In this document: positions 18,404 to 27,430 of the stretch, piece after piece
How positions within the stretch are numbered: the stretch's first letter is position 1
How the letters are laid out: the number at the start of each line of letters is the position of its first letter
Assembly: GCF_001687625.2 (NCBI RefSeq)
Contig: NZ_CP016538.2
Coordinates: 1,208,501-1,272,500, forward strand
Origin: Planococcus maritimus
Lineage (GTDB): Bacteria > Bacillota > Bacilli > Bacillales_A > Planococcaceae
DNA length: 64,000 nt
Reading direction: 5' to 3'
Translations under genes and position numbers: made by a program
Notes under the pieces: model-generated
What the model saw: only the letters and a program-made list of their open reading frames with translations
Told to the model about the DNA's origin: nothing
Database searches by the model: none

Positions 18404-19438
18404 TTGAGTTCAAAAATGACAGCACTTGGATTTTACAAACCTGGAAATACGGAACAGCCACCGGAATTTGAAGCGGTAGAATTGGATAAGCCTGAGCCAA
18501 AAGAGCATGATTTGCTTGTCGAGGTAAAGGCCGTGTCAGTGAACCCGACCGATTATAAAACACGCGATGCAAAAAAGCAGGACGATGATTCCTTGACGAT
18601 CGTCGGGCGAGACGTTGCTGGAGTGGTGGTGGCCGTTGGCAATGAGTGTTCATTGTTCGAAGTAGGTGATGAAGTATTCTACGCAGGCACCAACGTTAGA
18701 GCAGGCGGTCATAGCGAATTTCATATAGTTGATGAGCGCATCGTTGGCCATAAACCGAAAAAGTTGGATTTTGCGCATGCGGCAGCCTTGCCTTTAACAG
18801 GCGTCACGGCGATGGAAGCTTTATTTGTCCGCTTGGGCATCTCCAAAAACCCTCAAGACAACGAAGGCAAAAATATTCTCATCATCGGGGCTGCAGGCGG
18901 TGTCGGTTCGATTGCGACGCAAATTGCAAACTTAGTTGGACTGACGGTTATTGGAACGGCGTCACGGCAGGAAACGATGGAGTGGACAGAAAAACTTGGA
19001 TCACATTTTATAATTGACCATCATGAGGAATTGTTGCCTCAATTAGAGAAAGTAGGTATTGCAGGTGTGGACTATATTTTCTGTCTGACCAATACCGATG
19101 ACCACATGGCAGGAATGGCTGAGGCAATCAAGCCTCAAGGTAAGATTTGTTCCATCCTGCCAGCGTTTGAACCACTTGCTCCGTCCCTGTTCGGAAAAAG
19201 CGTAACTTTTGTGTATGAATTAATGTACACACGTTCAATGTATCAAACGAAGGATATGATCGATCAGCACCATTTGTTGAATGAATTGTCGGATTGGGCG
19301 GATATGGGCAAGATCCGGTCGACACTTAATGACAGGATGACGCCAATCAATGCTGCAAATTTGAAAGAAGCTTACGGAAAATTGATGTCCGGCAAGACAA
19401 TCGGGAAAATCGTCCTAGAAGGCCCGGTAGAGAAATGA
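18404..19438 (+). CDS. Zinc-type alcohol dehydrogenase-like NADPH oxidoreductase
   Basis: Medium-chain dehydrogenase/reductase of the quinone reductase branch. A GroES-like N-domain (VSVNPTDYKTRD, GRDVAGVVVAVG) is followed by a Rossmann domain with the NADP motif IIGAAGGVGSIATQIA. The catalytic zinc ligands of true alcohol dehydrogenases are not evident, so a quinone or enal reductase is likely. TTG 18404 is used because GAGAGG lies upstream. ATG 18416 is possible. It follows pyruvate oxidase by 48 bp with no terminator, so co-transcription is likely. Confidence 0.85.
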   Translation: MSSKMTALGFYKPGNTEQPPEFEAVELDKPEPKEHDLLVEVKAVSVNPTDYKTRDAKKQDDDSLTIVGRDVAGVVVAVGNECSLFEVGDEVFYAGTNVRAGGHSEFHIVDERIVGHKPKKLDFAHAAALPLTGVTAMEALFVRLGISKNPQDNEGKNILIIGAAGGVGSIATQIANLVGLTVIGTASRQETMEWTEKLGSHFIIDHHEELLPQLEKVGIAGVDYIFCLTNTDDHMAGMAEAIKPQGKICSILPAFEPLAPSLFGKSVTFVYELMYTRSMYQTKDMIDQHHLLNELSDWADMGKIRSTLNDRMTPINAANLKEAYGKLMSGKTIGKIVLEGPVEK

Positions 19439-19440
19439 GT

Positions 19441-19474
19441 AAAAGAGCAGCGTGCAAATGCACGCTGCTCTTTA
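19441..19474. terminator. Terminator between the MDR oxidoreductase and ytqB
   Basis: A perfect stem of AAAGAGCAGCGTGC with its complement around AAAT can serve both converging genes. Confidence 0.88.
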
Positions 19475-19483
19475 CTTTTGGAC

Positions 19484-20053
19484 TCACTTTTGTTTGCGCG
19501 GTTGTTTTTTTTCGATGGCGACCAAAAAGGGCGGGGAATGCTGTTGATTGATGAATTCATATTTCATGACATCGTAGTCGACTTGCGGCAATTGCTTGAC
19601 GTAATCCATGACAGCGTCGCGCTCTTCGCTGCCGCCATCATGTCCTGAATAAATGACCACCAGCACCAAGCCGTTAACCTTTAACCGCTCTAGGCATTGG
19701 CCGATTGCCTGCAAAGTACTGTCAGCTTTTGTGATGATAGAGTGGTCGCCTTTTGGCAAATAGCCGAGATTAAAGACGGCGGCGGCAATCGGCTCTGTTA
19801 CATATTGTTCGATTTTCGCGTGGCTATCACAAATCAATTCGACATGGGGAAAATTTTCGACGCGCTGTTTGGTCGCTTCGATGGCTTGTGCTTGAATATC
19901 GAAGGCGTACACTTTTCCGCTATTACCGGTAAGTCCCGCGAGGAAATGGGTATCGTGCCCATTTCCGGCGGTGGCATCTACTGCAATGTCCCCAGGTTGA
20001 ATAGCTTGTTCGAGCAAAGATTTAGTGAACGGCAAGACACGTTGCAAAGTCAT
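19484..20053 (-). CDS. ytqB: tRNA nm5U34 methyltransferase MnmM (YtqB)
   Basis: Class I S-adenosylmethionine-dependent methyltransferase. Family members have been identified as MnmM, which methylates 5-aminomethyl-(2-thio)uridine at tRNA position 34. Motif I is DATAGNGHDTHFL, and FNLGYLPKGDHSI is the N-L-G-Y-L-P motif of this family. It has 189 residues. The start overlaps the stop of ytqA by 4 bp (ATGA), and GGGAG precedes it, so both are translated from one message. YtqA is the proposed partner acting just before it. Confidence 0.88.
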   Translation of the reverse strand: MTLQRVLPFTKSLLEQAIQPGDIAVDATAGNGHDTHFLAGLTGNSGKVYAFDIQAQAIEATKQRVENFPHVELICDSHAKIEQYVTEPIAAAVFNLGYLPKGDHSIITKADSTLQAIGQCLERLKVNGLVLVVIYSGHDGGSEERDAVMDYVKQLPQVDYDVMKYEFINQQHSPPFLVAIEKKQPRKQK

Positions 20054-21003
20054 AAAACCACACTCCCGACAAAATGCTTTCCTTGCCAGCTGCCGCGTGT
20101 TTCAAGTTCTTTGTCAATACCATTCAACACTTCCCATTTATTGGTGCTCCACATCGGTCCAATCATCAAATCGATCGGCCCGTCTCCTGTGATGCGCTGG
20201 ACGACCATATCTGGCGGGATGATTTCCAATTGATCGGCGACCAGTTGGATATAGGCATCTTTTTCCATAAATTCGAGCATACCTTTTTCGTATTGTTTGA
20301 CCATGGGGGTGCCATTCAGTAAATGCAATAGATGGATCTTGATCCCTTGAACGTCGAGCTGTGCGACGGCACGAGCTGTTTCCATCATCATGTCTTGGTC
20401 TTCAAGCGGTAGGCCGTTGATGATATGGCTGCAAATATTGATGCCGTGTGCCCTCAGTTTGTCGACGCCTATTTTGTATGTATCAAAATCATGCGCGCGG
20501 TTGATGAGGCGGGCGGTGCGCTCGTGAACCGTTTGCAAGCCGAGTTCTACCCACAAATACGTGCGTTCATTGAGTTCGGCCAAGTATTCAACGACTTCAT
20601 CAGGCAAACAATCAGGACGTGTGCCGATGCTGATGCCGACGACATTGTCCTGCGCGAGTGCCGCTTCGAATTGCTTTTTAATGACGTCGATCGGCGCATG
20701 AGTATTCGTATAAGCCTGGAAATAGGCGATGTATTTGGCATCTTTCCATTTGCGGTGCATATTGGCTTTTACTTGCTCGAATTGAACGGGAATCGGATCG
20801 ACGCGATCGCCGGCGAAATCGCCGGATCCTGCAACCGAGCAAAAGGTGCAGCCGCCAAAAGCGACCGTGCCGTCGCGGTTTGGGCAATCAAATCCAGCAT
20901 CGAGCGAAATCTTCATGATCTTTTCGCCGAACTGGTCGCGCAAATGGCGATTCCATGTATAGTAACGCTTCCCGTCGCTTGGGAAAGGGAATTCCTTGTT
21001 CAT
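20050..21003 (-). CDS. ytqA: Radical SAM protein YtqA (TIGR01212 family, proposed MnmL)
   Basis: Radical S-adenosylmethionine enzyme with cysteines in DCPNRDGT and GGCTFC that should bind the 4Fe-4S cluster. Other family segments are NTHAPIDVIK, ISIGTRPDCLPDEVV and WVELGLQTVHERTARLINR. Members have been proposed to process carboxymethylaminomethyluridine to aminomethyluridine, the substrate of YtqB. That role is inference here, based on family and the 4-bp overlap. The 317-residue length is normal and AAGGAG precedes the start. Confidence 0.88.
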   Translation of the reverse strand: MNKEFPFPSDGKRYYTWNRHLRDQFGEKIMKISLDAGFDCPNRDGTVAFGGCTFCSVAGSGDFAGDRVDPIPVQFEQVKANMHRKWKDAKYIAYFQAYTNTHAPIDVIKKQFEAALAQDNVVGISIGTRPDCLPDEVVEYLAELNERTYLWVELGLQTVHERTARLINRAHDFDTYKIGVDKLRAHGINICSHIINGLPLEDQDMMMETARAVAQLDVQGIKIHLLHLLNGTPMVKQYEKGMLEFMEKDAYIQLVADQLEIIPPDMVVQRITGDGPIDLMIGPMWSTNKWEVLNGIDKELETRGSWQGKHFVGSVVL

Positions 21004-21110
21004 ATTAAAACCACTCCTTGCTCGCTATTATAACACGCAGCTGCCAGCCGGAAAGCTTGTGCGCCACGATCCTTGTTGCGTTTACAAAGGACTTTTGGTT
21101 AAATTGGTAA

Positions 21111-21138
21111 TGGAAGCGTTTTATTGAATTAAAATTCA
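21111..21138 (+). promoter_or_regulatory. cre-like site and palindrome upstream of scoAB
   Basis: TGGAAGCGTTTTAT agrees with the cre consensus at 12 of 14 positions. It is followed by the perfect inverted repeat TGAATT-AA-AATTCA, 28 bp before the scoA start. Both could be operators. Neither is proven. Confidence 0.35.
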
Positions 21139-21166
21139 GTTAATGTTGCAGAGGGGGAAACACGCG

Positions 21167-21853
21167 ATGAAACCGATTTACAATTCTGCCAAAGAGGCAG
21201 TCGAACCGATAAAAGACGGCGCCACCATCATGGTCGGAGGATTTGGGCTGGTAGGAATTCCAGAACAGCTAATCCTGGCGCTAGTCGATAAAGGGGTCAA
21301 AGACTTGACCGTTATTTCCAATAACTGTGGAGTGGATGAATGGGGACTCGGCTTATTGCTGAAAAACAAACAAATCAAAAAAATGATCGGCTCATATGTC
21401 GGTGAAAACAAAGAATTTGAACGCCAAGTGCTGTCTGGCGAAATCGAAGTGGAACTTACGCCACAAGGCACGCTCGCTGAAAAAATGCGTGCAGGCGGCG
21501 CGGGCATCCCGGCTTTCTTTACACCGGCTGGCGTCGGCACGACTGTTGCGGAAGGCAAGGAAATCCGCGAATTTGATGGCAAGGAACATGTGCTGGAAAT
21601 GGCTTTGAAAGCAGATTTTTCACTTGTCCGTGCACATAAGGCTGATAAAATGGGCAATCTTGTTTACAACAAGACGGCACAGAATTTTAACCCGCTAGCA
21701 GCGGCAGCCGGAAAAGTGACCATTGCAGAAGTTGAGCATTTAGTGGAAATCGGCGATATTGATCCGAATCAGGTGCAAACACCTAGCATTTATGTGCAAG
21801 GCTTGTTCCAAGCAGATCAGGAAAAACGAATCGAGCGTTTGACAACGCGTTAA
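21167..21853 (+). CDS. scoA: 3-oxoacid CoA-transferase subunit A
   Basis: Alpha subunit of succinyl-CoA:3-ketoacid CoA-transferase, moving CoA between succinyl-CoA and acetoacetate. It contains the family N-terminal pattern MVGGFGLVGIPEQLI and VISNNCGVDEWGLGLLL, 228 residues. I chose ATG 21167 because GAGGGGG lies 9 bp upstream. An upstream in-frame ATG lacks such a site. It is followed 18 bp later by scoB. A cre-like site lies upstream. Confidence 0.93.
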   Translation: MKPIYNSAKEAVEPIKDGATIMVGGFGLVGIPEQLILALVDKGVKDLTVISNNCGVDEWGLGLLLKNKQIKKMIGSYVGENKEFERQVLSGEIEVELTPQGTLAEKMRAGGAGIPAFFTPAGVGTTVAEGKEIREFDGKEHVLEMALKADFSLVRAHKADKMGNLVYNKTAQNFNPLAAAAGKVTIAEVEHLVEIGDIDPNQVQTPSIYVQGLFQADQEKRIERLTTR

Positions 21854-21871
21854 GAAAGGGTGGGGACAGAA

Positions 21872-22525
21872 GTGGACAAACAAGCTATCAGAGAACGAAT
21901 CGCAAAACGGGCAGAAAAAGAAATCAACGATGGAGATTACGTCAACCTAGGCATCGGTATGCCGACCTTGGTCGCAAACTTCATTTCCGACAACAAGCAA
22001 GTCGTCTTGCAATCTGAAAACGGTTTGCTTGGCATTGGGCCTTATCCGACCGAAGATCAAGTTGACCCCGATTTGATCAACGCCGGCAAGGAAACGGTTA
22101 CCACCATCCCAGGCTCCGCCTTTTTCACGAGCGCTGAGTCATTCGCGATGATTCGCGGTGGTCATATCGACGTGGCCATTCTGGGGGGCATGGAAGTCGC
22201 AGAGAACGGTGACCTGGCCAACTGGATGATTCCCGGAAAAATGATCAAAGGCATGGGCGGTGCGATGGACCTTGTGCACGGCGCGAAAAAAGTCATTGTT
22301 ATCATGGATCATGTTTCAAAAGACGGTTCCGCCAAAATCAAGAAGGCGTGTGAATTGCCGCTGACCGGCAAAGCAGTCGTCAATTTGATCATCACGGAAC
22401 GCGCTGTAATCGAAGTGACGGACACCGGGCTGGTTTTGAAAGAAGTGTTCGAAGGCTTCTCAGTCGATGACGTCGTCGCTGCAACTGATGCTGAACTGAA
22501 TACAGAAGGCGTCAAAGTACACTGA
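21872..22525 (+). CDS. scoB: 3-oxoacid CoA-transferase subunit B
   Basis: Beta subunit carrying the catalytic glutamate: [11 protein letters not shown] has Glu49, to which CoA is transferred through a thioester. The N-terminus has [18 protein letters not shown] 21872 is chosen because GGGTGGGG lies 7 bp upstream, giving 217 residues. ScoAB allows use or formation of ketone bodies, for example acetoacetate from leucine breakdown. The next transcription unit is the leucine T-box of leuS, with no clear terminator in between. Confidence 0.93.
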   Translation: MDKQAIRERIAKRAEKEINDGDYVNLGIGMPTLVANFISDNKQVVLQSENGLLGIGPYPTEDQVDPDLINAGKETVTTIPGSAFFTSAESFAMIRGGHIDVAILGGMEVAENGDLANWMIPGKMIKGMGGAMDLVHGAKKVIVIMDHVSKDGSAKIKKACELPLTGKAVVNLIITERAVIEVTDTGLVLKEVFEGFSVDDVVAATDAELNTEGVKVH

Positions 22526-22529
22526 GCTA

Positions 22530-22558
22530 TTGCATAAAAATGAGCGCTCAGCTAAAAT
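22530..22558 (+). promoter_or_regulatory. Promoter of the leuS T-box leader
   Basis: TTGCAT, 17 bp, TAAAAT starts only 5 bp after the scoB stop. The spacer contains the palindrome TGAGCGCTCA. Confidence 0.6.
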
Positions 22559-22564
22559 GAAATC

Positions 22565-22786
22565 AATAGCAAATGGCCGTGAAGAGGAATAGTAGGATGT
22601 TTTTGCAGCACAGAGAGCCGGCGGATGGTGCGAGCCGGCCTGCAGGATATCCAAACTCGCCTTGGAGTCTGCGCAATGATTGCGCCGTTTTCCGCGTTAA
22701 GGAATCAAGTTGAGCGCTATAGCGCTAATTTGGGTGGTACCGCGGGAAAACTCCCGTCCCTTAGTTTAAGGGGCGGGAGTTTTTAT
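22565..22786 (+). promoter_or_regulatory. T-box leader (leucine) of leuS
   Basis: tRNA-sensing riboswitch. The T-box sequence GGGTGGTACCGCGG (22732-22745) is intact, Stem I shows the GAGAGCCGGC-GCCGGC arm, and a CTC leucine codon at 22656-22658 sits in the expected specifier position. Terminator: 13-bp stem (22750-22762 with 22768-22780) followed by T. Uncharged leucine tRNA should favour antitermination. Confidence 0.93.
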
Positions 22787-22847
22787 TTTGCTTAAAATTA
22801 TGTAAGGCATGCGGACATCCGCTTGTATTTAGAGGAGGAAATAGGAA

Positions 22848-25259
22848 ATGTCGTTTAACCACAAGGAAATTGAAAAGAAATGGCAGCGTCACTGGCAGGA
22901 AAACAAAACCTTCAAAACCGAAAATACGCCAGGCAAAGAAAAATTCTACGCGCTGGATATGTTCCCGTATCCATCAGGTGCCGGTCTCCACGTAGGGCAC
23001 CCGGAAGGTTACACGGCGACCGATATTTTGAGCCGCCAAAAACGCATGCAAGGCTACGATGTGCTGCATCCGATGGGTTGGGATGCCTTCGGTTTGCCGG
23101 CTGAACAATATGCGCTTGATACAGGAAATGACCCGGCTGAATTTACGGCTAAAAACATCGAGACTTTCAAGCGCCAAATTCAGGAACTTGGCTTCTCGTA
23201 TGATTGGGACCGTGAAATCAACACGACCGACCCGAACTACTACAAATGGACGCAATGGATTTTTATCCAACTTTACAATAAAGGCTTGGCGTATGTTGAT
23301 GAAGTAGCGGTCAACTGGTGCCCGGCACTTGGTACAGTGCTCGCCAACGAAGAAGTGGTCGACGGCGTTTCTGAACGCGGAGGCCATCCGGTCGAACGCC
23401 GCCCGATGCGCCAATGGGTGCTGCGTATTACGGAATACGCAGACCGTTTGTTGGAAGATTTGAACGAACTCGACTGGCCGGAAAGCTTGAAAGACATGCA
23501 GCGCAACTGGATCGGCAAATCCGAAGGGGCTGAGCTTGAATTCAAGATCGACGGCACAGGGCTTTCTTTCCGTGCTTTCACGACTCGCCCGGATACAATT
23601 TTCGGCGCAACATATGCAGTACTTGCCCCAGAACATAAATTGGTCGGAGAAATCACGACATCCGAACAAAGTGAAGCGGTAGCTGAATATATCGACAAAG
23701 TGAAAACGAAAAGCGATTTGGAACGTACCGATCTGGCAAAAGACAAGACGGGCGTCTTCACAGGTGCTTATGCGGTCAATCCGGCAAGCGGCGAGAAGAT
23801 GCCGATCTGGATCGCTGATTACGTCCTCGCAACTTATGGAACTGGTGCCATCATGGCGGTTCCGGCACATGATGAGCGCGATTACGAATTCGCCAAACAA
23901 TTCGAATTGCCGATCGTTGAAGTCGTCTCAGGCGGCAACATCGACGAAGAAGCATACGCTGGTGACGGCGAACTCGTCAATTCTGGATTCCTTAACGGCT
24001 TGAACAAAACCGAAGCGATCGGAAAAGCGATCGACTGGCTCGAGACGGAAGGCGTCGGCGAGAAGAAAATCACGTACCGCCTGCGCGATTGGCTGTTCAG
24101 CCGCCAGCGTTATTGGGGAGAGCCAATTCCAATCATCCACTGGGAAGACGGCACAATGTCACCGGTCGACGATGCGGATCTGCCACTCGAACTTCCGGTC
24201 ACGACAGACATCAAACCGAGCGGAACTGGCGAATCGCCGCTTGCCAATATCGAAGAGTGGGTCAACGTGACGCATCCTGAAACGGGCATGAAAGGCCGCC
24301 GCGAAACAAACACAATGCCGCAATGGGCCGGCAGCTGCTGGTATTATTTGCGCTTTATCGATCCGACCAACGACGAAGCGATTGCGGATCCAGAATTATT
24401 GAAACGCTGGCTTCCGGTTGATGTCTATATCGGTGGTGCAGAACACGCCGTCCTTCATTTATTGTACGCGCGTTTCTGGCACAAAGTGCTGTACGACCTT
24501 GGCGTCGTGCCGACGAAAGAACCGTTCCAGAAATTATTCAACCAAGGAATGATCCTCGGCGAAGGCAACGAGAAAATGTCGAAATCCAAAGGCAATGTCG
24601 TCAACCCGGACCAAATCATCGAAAGCCACGGGGCGGATACACTGCGCATGTACGAAATGTTCATGGGGCCGCTTGAAGCGTCGATCGCCTGGTCAACAAA
24701 CGGACTCGACGGATCCCGCCGTTTCCTTGATCGCGTCTGGCGTTTGCTGGTCGAAGATGGAACGATCTCAAACAAAGTCGTTAAACAAAACGACGGCAAA
24801 TTAGAGAAAGTTTATCACCAAACCGTCAAAAAAGTGACAGAAGACTTTGATGGCCTACGTTTCAACACAGCTATTTCCCAAATGATGGTTTTCATCAACG
24901 AAGCGTATAAAGCGGAGAACTTGCCGAAAGAATACGTCGAAGGCTTTGTGAAGTTGCTATCGCCGATTGCGCCGCATTTGGCTGAAGAGCTGTGGAACAA
25001 ACTTGGACATAGCGAGACGGTAACGTATGAAGCATGGCCTGAGTTTGATGAGTCGAAACTGGTCGACGATGAAGTCGAAATCGTCGTCCAAGTGAACGGC
25101 AAAGTGAGAAGCAAGCTGACTGTCGCAAAAGACAGCACGAAAGAACAACTGGAAGAAGCGGCACTCGCCGACGAGCACGTCCAAAAGGCGGCTGAAGGCA
25201 AACAAGTACGCAAAGTCATCGCCATTCCAGGGAAATTGGTTAATATCGTTGTAGGATAA
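22848..25259 (+). CDS. leuS: Leucyl-tRNA synthetase
   Basis: Charges tRNA-Leu. The class I Rossmann core has the HIGH motif as HVGHPEGY and KMSKS as [10 protein letters not shown]. The CP1 editing domain lies between ([19 protein letters not shown]). At 803 residues it matches bacterial LeuRS. GAGGAGGAAA precedes the ATG. Expression is controlled by the T-box leader that begins right after scoB. Confidence 0.98.
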   Translation: MSFNHKEIEKKWQRHWQENKTFKTENTPGKEKFYALDMFPYPSGAGLHVGHPEGYTATDILSRQKRMQGYDVLHPMGWDAFGLPAEQYALDTGNDPAEFTAKNIETFKRQIQELGFSYDWDREINTTDPNYYKWTQWIFIQLYNKGLAYVDEVAVNWCPALGTVLANEEVVDGVSERGGHPVERRPMRQWVLRITEYADRLLEDLNELDWPESLKDMQRNWIGKSEGAELEFKIDGTGLSFRAFTTRPDTIFGATYAVLAPEHKLVGEITTSEQSEAVAEYIDKVKTKSDLERTDLAKDKTGVFTGAYAVNPASGEKMPIWIADYVLATYGTGAIMAVPAHDERDYEFAKQFELPIVEVVSGGNIDEEAYAGDGELVNSGFLNGLNKTEAIGKAIDWLETEGVGEKKITYRLRDWLFSRQRYWGEPIPIIHWEDGTMSPVDDADLPLELPVTTDIKPSGTGESPLANIEEWVNVTHPETGMKGRRETNTMPQWAGSCWYYLRFIDPTNDEAIADPELLKRWLPVDVYIGGAEHAVLHLLYARFWHKVLYDLGVVPTKEPFQKLFNQGMILGEGNEKMSKSKGNVVNPDQIIESHGADTLRMYEMFMGPLEASIAWSTNGLDGSRRFLDRVWRLLVEDGTISNKVVKQNDGKLEKVYHQTVKKVTEDFDGLRFNTAISQMMVFINEAYKAENLPKEYVEGFVKLLSPIAPHLAEELWNKLGHSETVTYEAWPEFDESKLVDDEVEIVVQVNGKVRSKLTVAKDSTKEQLEEAALADEHVQKAAEGKQVRKVIAIPGKLVNIVVG

Positions 25260-25267
25260 ATAATGAA

Positions 25268-25299
25268 AGCCGCCAGGGAAATTTCTCTGGCGGCTTTTT
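25268..25299 (+). terminator. Terminator of leuS
   Basis: AGCCGCCAGGGA pairs with TCTCTGGCGGCT (one G-T) and a T-run follows. Confidence 0.92.
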
Positions 25300-25327
25300 G
25301 TGATACTAAATTAGAGAATTAAATAGT

Positions 25328-25461
25328 TTCTGTTATTCGACGGCACTCCAATGGCTGCTTGGGGCTCGCAGGATGCGAGTCATGCAGTTGATGCGACAGA
25401 AAGATAAATGAAGTGAATAGAATAGCTTCCGCAATTCGACTGCGTTTCAGGGGGCTGCTTG
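25328..25461. repeat. Two diverged copies of a short repeat
   Basis: Copy 1 (25328-25361) and copy 2 (25427-25461) share the ATTCGAC core followed about 15 bp later by GGCTGCTTG, with scattered differences. They lie 99 bp apart in direct orientation. Confidence 0.5.
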
Positions 25462-25562
25462 CCGTGGGGCGGGTGTTGAGCCAACGTGTCGCAAAGTGCG
25501 CGACACGTTTGTCTCGCCAGCCCGCGCGGTCCCACAGGCGTCAGCCTCCTTCCACTCCGTCT
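25436..25562. repeat. Large imperfect inverted repeat with perfect core stem
   Basis: The core AACGTGTCGC (25483-25492) pairs perfectly with GCGACACGTT (25500-25509). Outside it, the left arm (GGGGGCTG, GCCGTGGGGCGGG) is complementary with gaps to the right arm (GCCCGCGCGGTCCCACAGGC, CAGCCTCC). Such GC-rich arms resemble intergenic repeats common in Bacillales genomes. Confidence 0.55.
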
Positions 25563-25998
25563 CTAGTTTTAGAGCGGGAGATCTTTTTTCGACTTTAATT
25601 AATGAGCCTTGTAGAAATGCATCATATTTTGCAACTTGTTTCATGCTGAAAAACATGTCGCTGGTTACCCCACACTAAATGCAACAACATGCTGTTCGAC
25701 CGCTTCTTGGGAAGCGATTTCCCCACTAGCCGGCAACTACCTAAAGAAGTAGATCTGCTTAAACAGTCTTCACACAACGAAATCGCTCAGCCGCCGAGCG
25801 CCAAGGGTGAGCCGACGCAGGAAGACAGGTGGTCTTCCTGGCTTCCTGCAAGAGGCCAATCCAAAGCAAGGTGGCGAATACAAAGAAGAAACTTACTTCA
25901 ATGTTCAGTAACATCTTTACAAGAAAACTCCCGCTATCTTTGATTCTGTCTACTTTAAGAAGTGAGTTCTCATTTGCCCTTTCAATTTCATTCCAAAG

Positions 25999-26030
25999 AA
26001 AAAAGCCCATTGCTTAAGCAATGGGGCTTT
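25999..26030 (-). terminator. Terminator of ytfP
   Basis: The stem AAAGCCCCATTGC with GCAATGGGCTTT, on the minus strand, ends in six T and contains the gene's stop codon. Confidence 0.85.
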
Positions 26031-27300
26031 CGGTTTGATAAGAAGCAGCGAACTCGGCTGCGTTTTTTCCTGCAACGTGTCCGGTGACAAGGGCGGATGT
26101 GATATTATAGCCGCCGGTGTAGCCGTGGATGTCGAGGATTTCGCCGCAGAAGAACAAGCCGGGCTTTTTCTTCGAATGCATCGTCTTCGGCTCGATCTCC
26201 TTGATCGACACGCCGCCGCCCGTAACAAAGGCTTTCTCAATCGGCTGTGTGCCGGAAACGGTCATCGTGAATGCCGTCATCTCACTAGCGAGTGAACGAA
26301 CTTTATCCGCCGGCAATTCAGCGCCGGTTAATTGCGGGTCGATGCCTGCACGGTCCAACAAGAACAACAGCCAGCGTTCCTGCGCCAAGCTTTTCCAAAC
26401 ATTCTTCAACGCTTTTTTCGGTTCTTCTTTCATCAGCTTGTTTAGGAGCTGGAAAGCCGATTCTGCGTTGTCATTCGGCATGGAATTAATGCGCACAGTG
26501 ACCGCTTGGCCGCCGTTTTTCTTCATTTCCTTCACAACGTACTGGCTACAGCGCAAGATGGCTGGGCCGCTCAAGCCGAAATGGGTAAATAGCATATCCA
26601 TCTGGTGGGTGACGAGTGCTTTGTTTTTCTTGTTCAAAACCGTGACGGCGACATCGCGAAGCGCGAGTCCTTGAAGATCGCGTGATTTGATGAACGGTTC
26701 AGTAGACAATAACGGAACTTCCGTTGGGTAGAGATCGGTGACGGTGTGTCCCGCTTTTTCCGCCCACGGATAGCCGTCACCGGTCGATCCGGTTTGCGGC
26801 ACCGCTTTGCCGCCGACTGCGACAACGACTGCGTGCGATTCGAATTCCTCGCCAGAGTGCAGGCGGATGCCGGTCACTTTATCGTCGTTCATCAATAAGC
26901 TTTTGACGGGGGAATCAAGTTTGCGTTCAACGCCAAGCCGGTCCATCTCGCCAAACATCGCATCCGCCACGTCTTGTGCACGGTTGGATACCGGGAACAT
27001 GCGGCCGTGATCTTCTTCTTTTAGCTCGACACCGAGGTTCTCGAAAAACTCGATAATGTCTTCATTATTGAAGACGGAGAACGGGCTGTACATGAAACGC
27101 CCGTTGCCGGGAATGTGGCGGACGATTTCTTCTAACGGCAGGCGGTTCGTCACGTTGCAGCGACCGCCACCGGAGATGATTAATTTTTTTCCTAGCTTTT
27201 TGCCTTTTTCGACGAGCAGCACGCGCTTGCCGTTTGATGCGGCAGCGATGGAAGCCATCAAGCCGGAAGGGCCTCCGCCGATGATGATGATGTCATACAT
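26014..27300 (-). CDS. ytfP: FAD-dependent oxidoreductase YtfP (HI0933/BaiN-like)
   Basis: Flavoprotein of the HI0933 family, function not settled. An N-terminal dinucleotide-binding motif [16 protein letters not shown], a [13 protein letters not shown] segment diagnostic of the family, [19 protein letters not shown] and a C-terminal [15 protein letters not shown] that closes the FAD site are seen. ATG 27300 (428 residues) is preferred because AAGTGAG lies 10 bp upstream. The longer GTG start lacks a ribosome-binding site. It is divergent from murJ/ytgP. Confidence 0.9.
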   Translation of the reverse strand: MYDIIIIGGGPSGLMASIAAASNGKRVLLVEKGKKLGKKLIISGGGRCNVTNRLPLEEIVRHIPGNGRFMYSPFSVFNNEDIIEFFENLGVELKEEDHGRMFPVSNRAQDVADAMFGEMDRLGVERKLDSPVKSLLMNDDKVTGIRLHSGEEFESHAVVVAVGGKAVPQTGSTGDGYPWAEKAGHTVTDLYPTEVPLLSTEPFIKSRDLQGLALRDVAVTVLNKKNKALVTHQMDMLFTHFGLSGPAILRCSQYVVKEMKKNGGQAVTVRINSMPNDNAESAFQLLNKLMKEEPKKALKNVWKSLAQERWLLFLLDRAGIDPQLTGAELPADKVRSLASEMTAFTMTVSGTQPIEKAFVTGGGVSIKEIEPKTMHSKKKPGLFFCGEILDIHGYTGGYNITSALVTGHVAGKNAAEFAASYQTESPIA

Positions 27301-27430
27301 ATAGTAAAAACTCACTTTCGTTTTTCTTTTCAGTATACACGATGAGTCAAAACACGTTGAGTAATTTTGTCTATAGGTGTAAACTATCGTGTAGATTGCT
27401 TTTTATTTTGAACAAGTCAGGGAGTGCAAA

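Larger units (their letters stand above)
25300..25998. other. Gene-free region after leuS
   Basis: About 700 bp between two terminators contain no open frame with a ribosome-binding site or recognisable product. The region holds two diverged copies of a 34-bp motif (25328-25361 and 25427-25461), a large imperfect inverted repeat (25436-25562), and further hairpins at 25699-25714 and 25818-25840. It looks like decayed intergenic repeat DNA. Confidence 0.7.

Noticed and set aside
25413-25943. Several open frames in the gap after leuS
   Set aside because: They cross the inverted repeat, lack ribosome-binding sites and have improbable composition.
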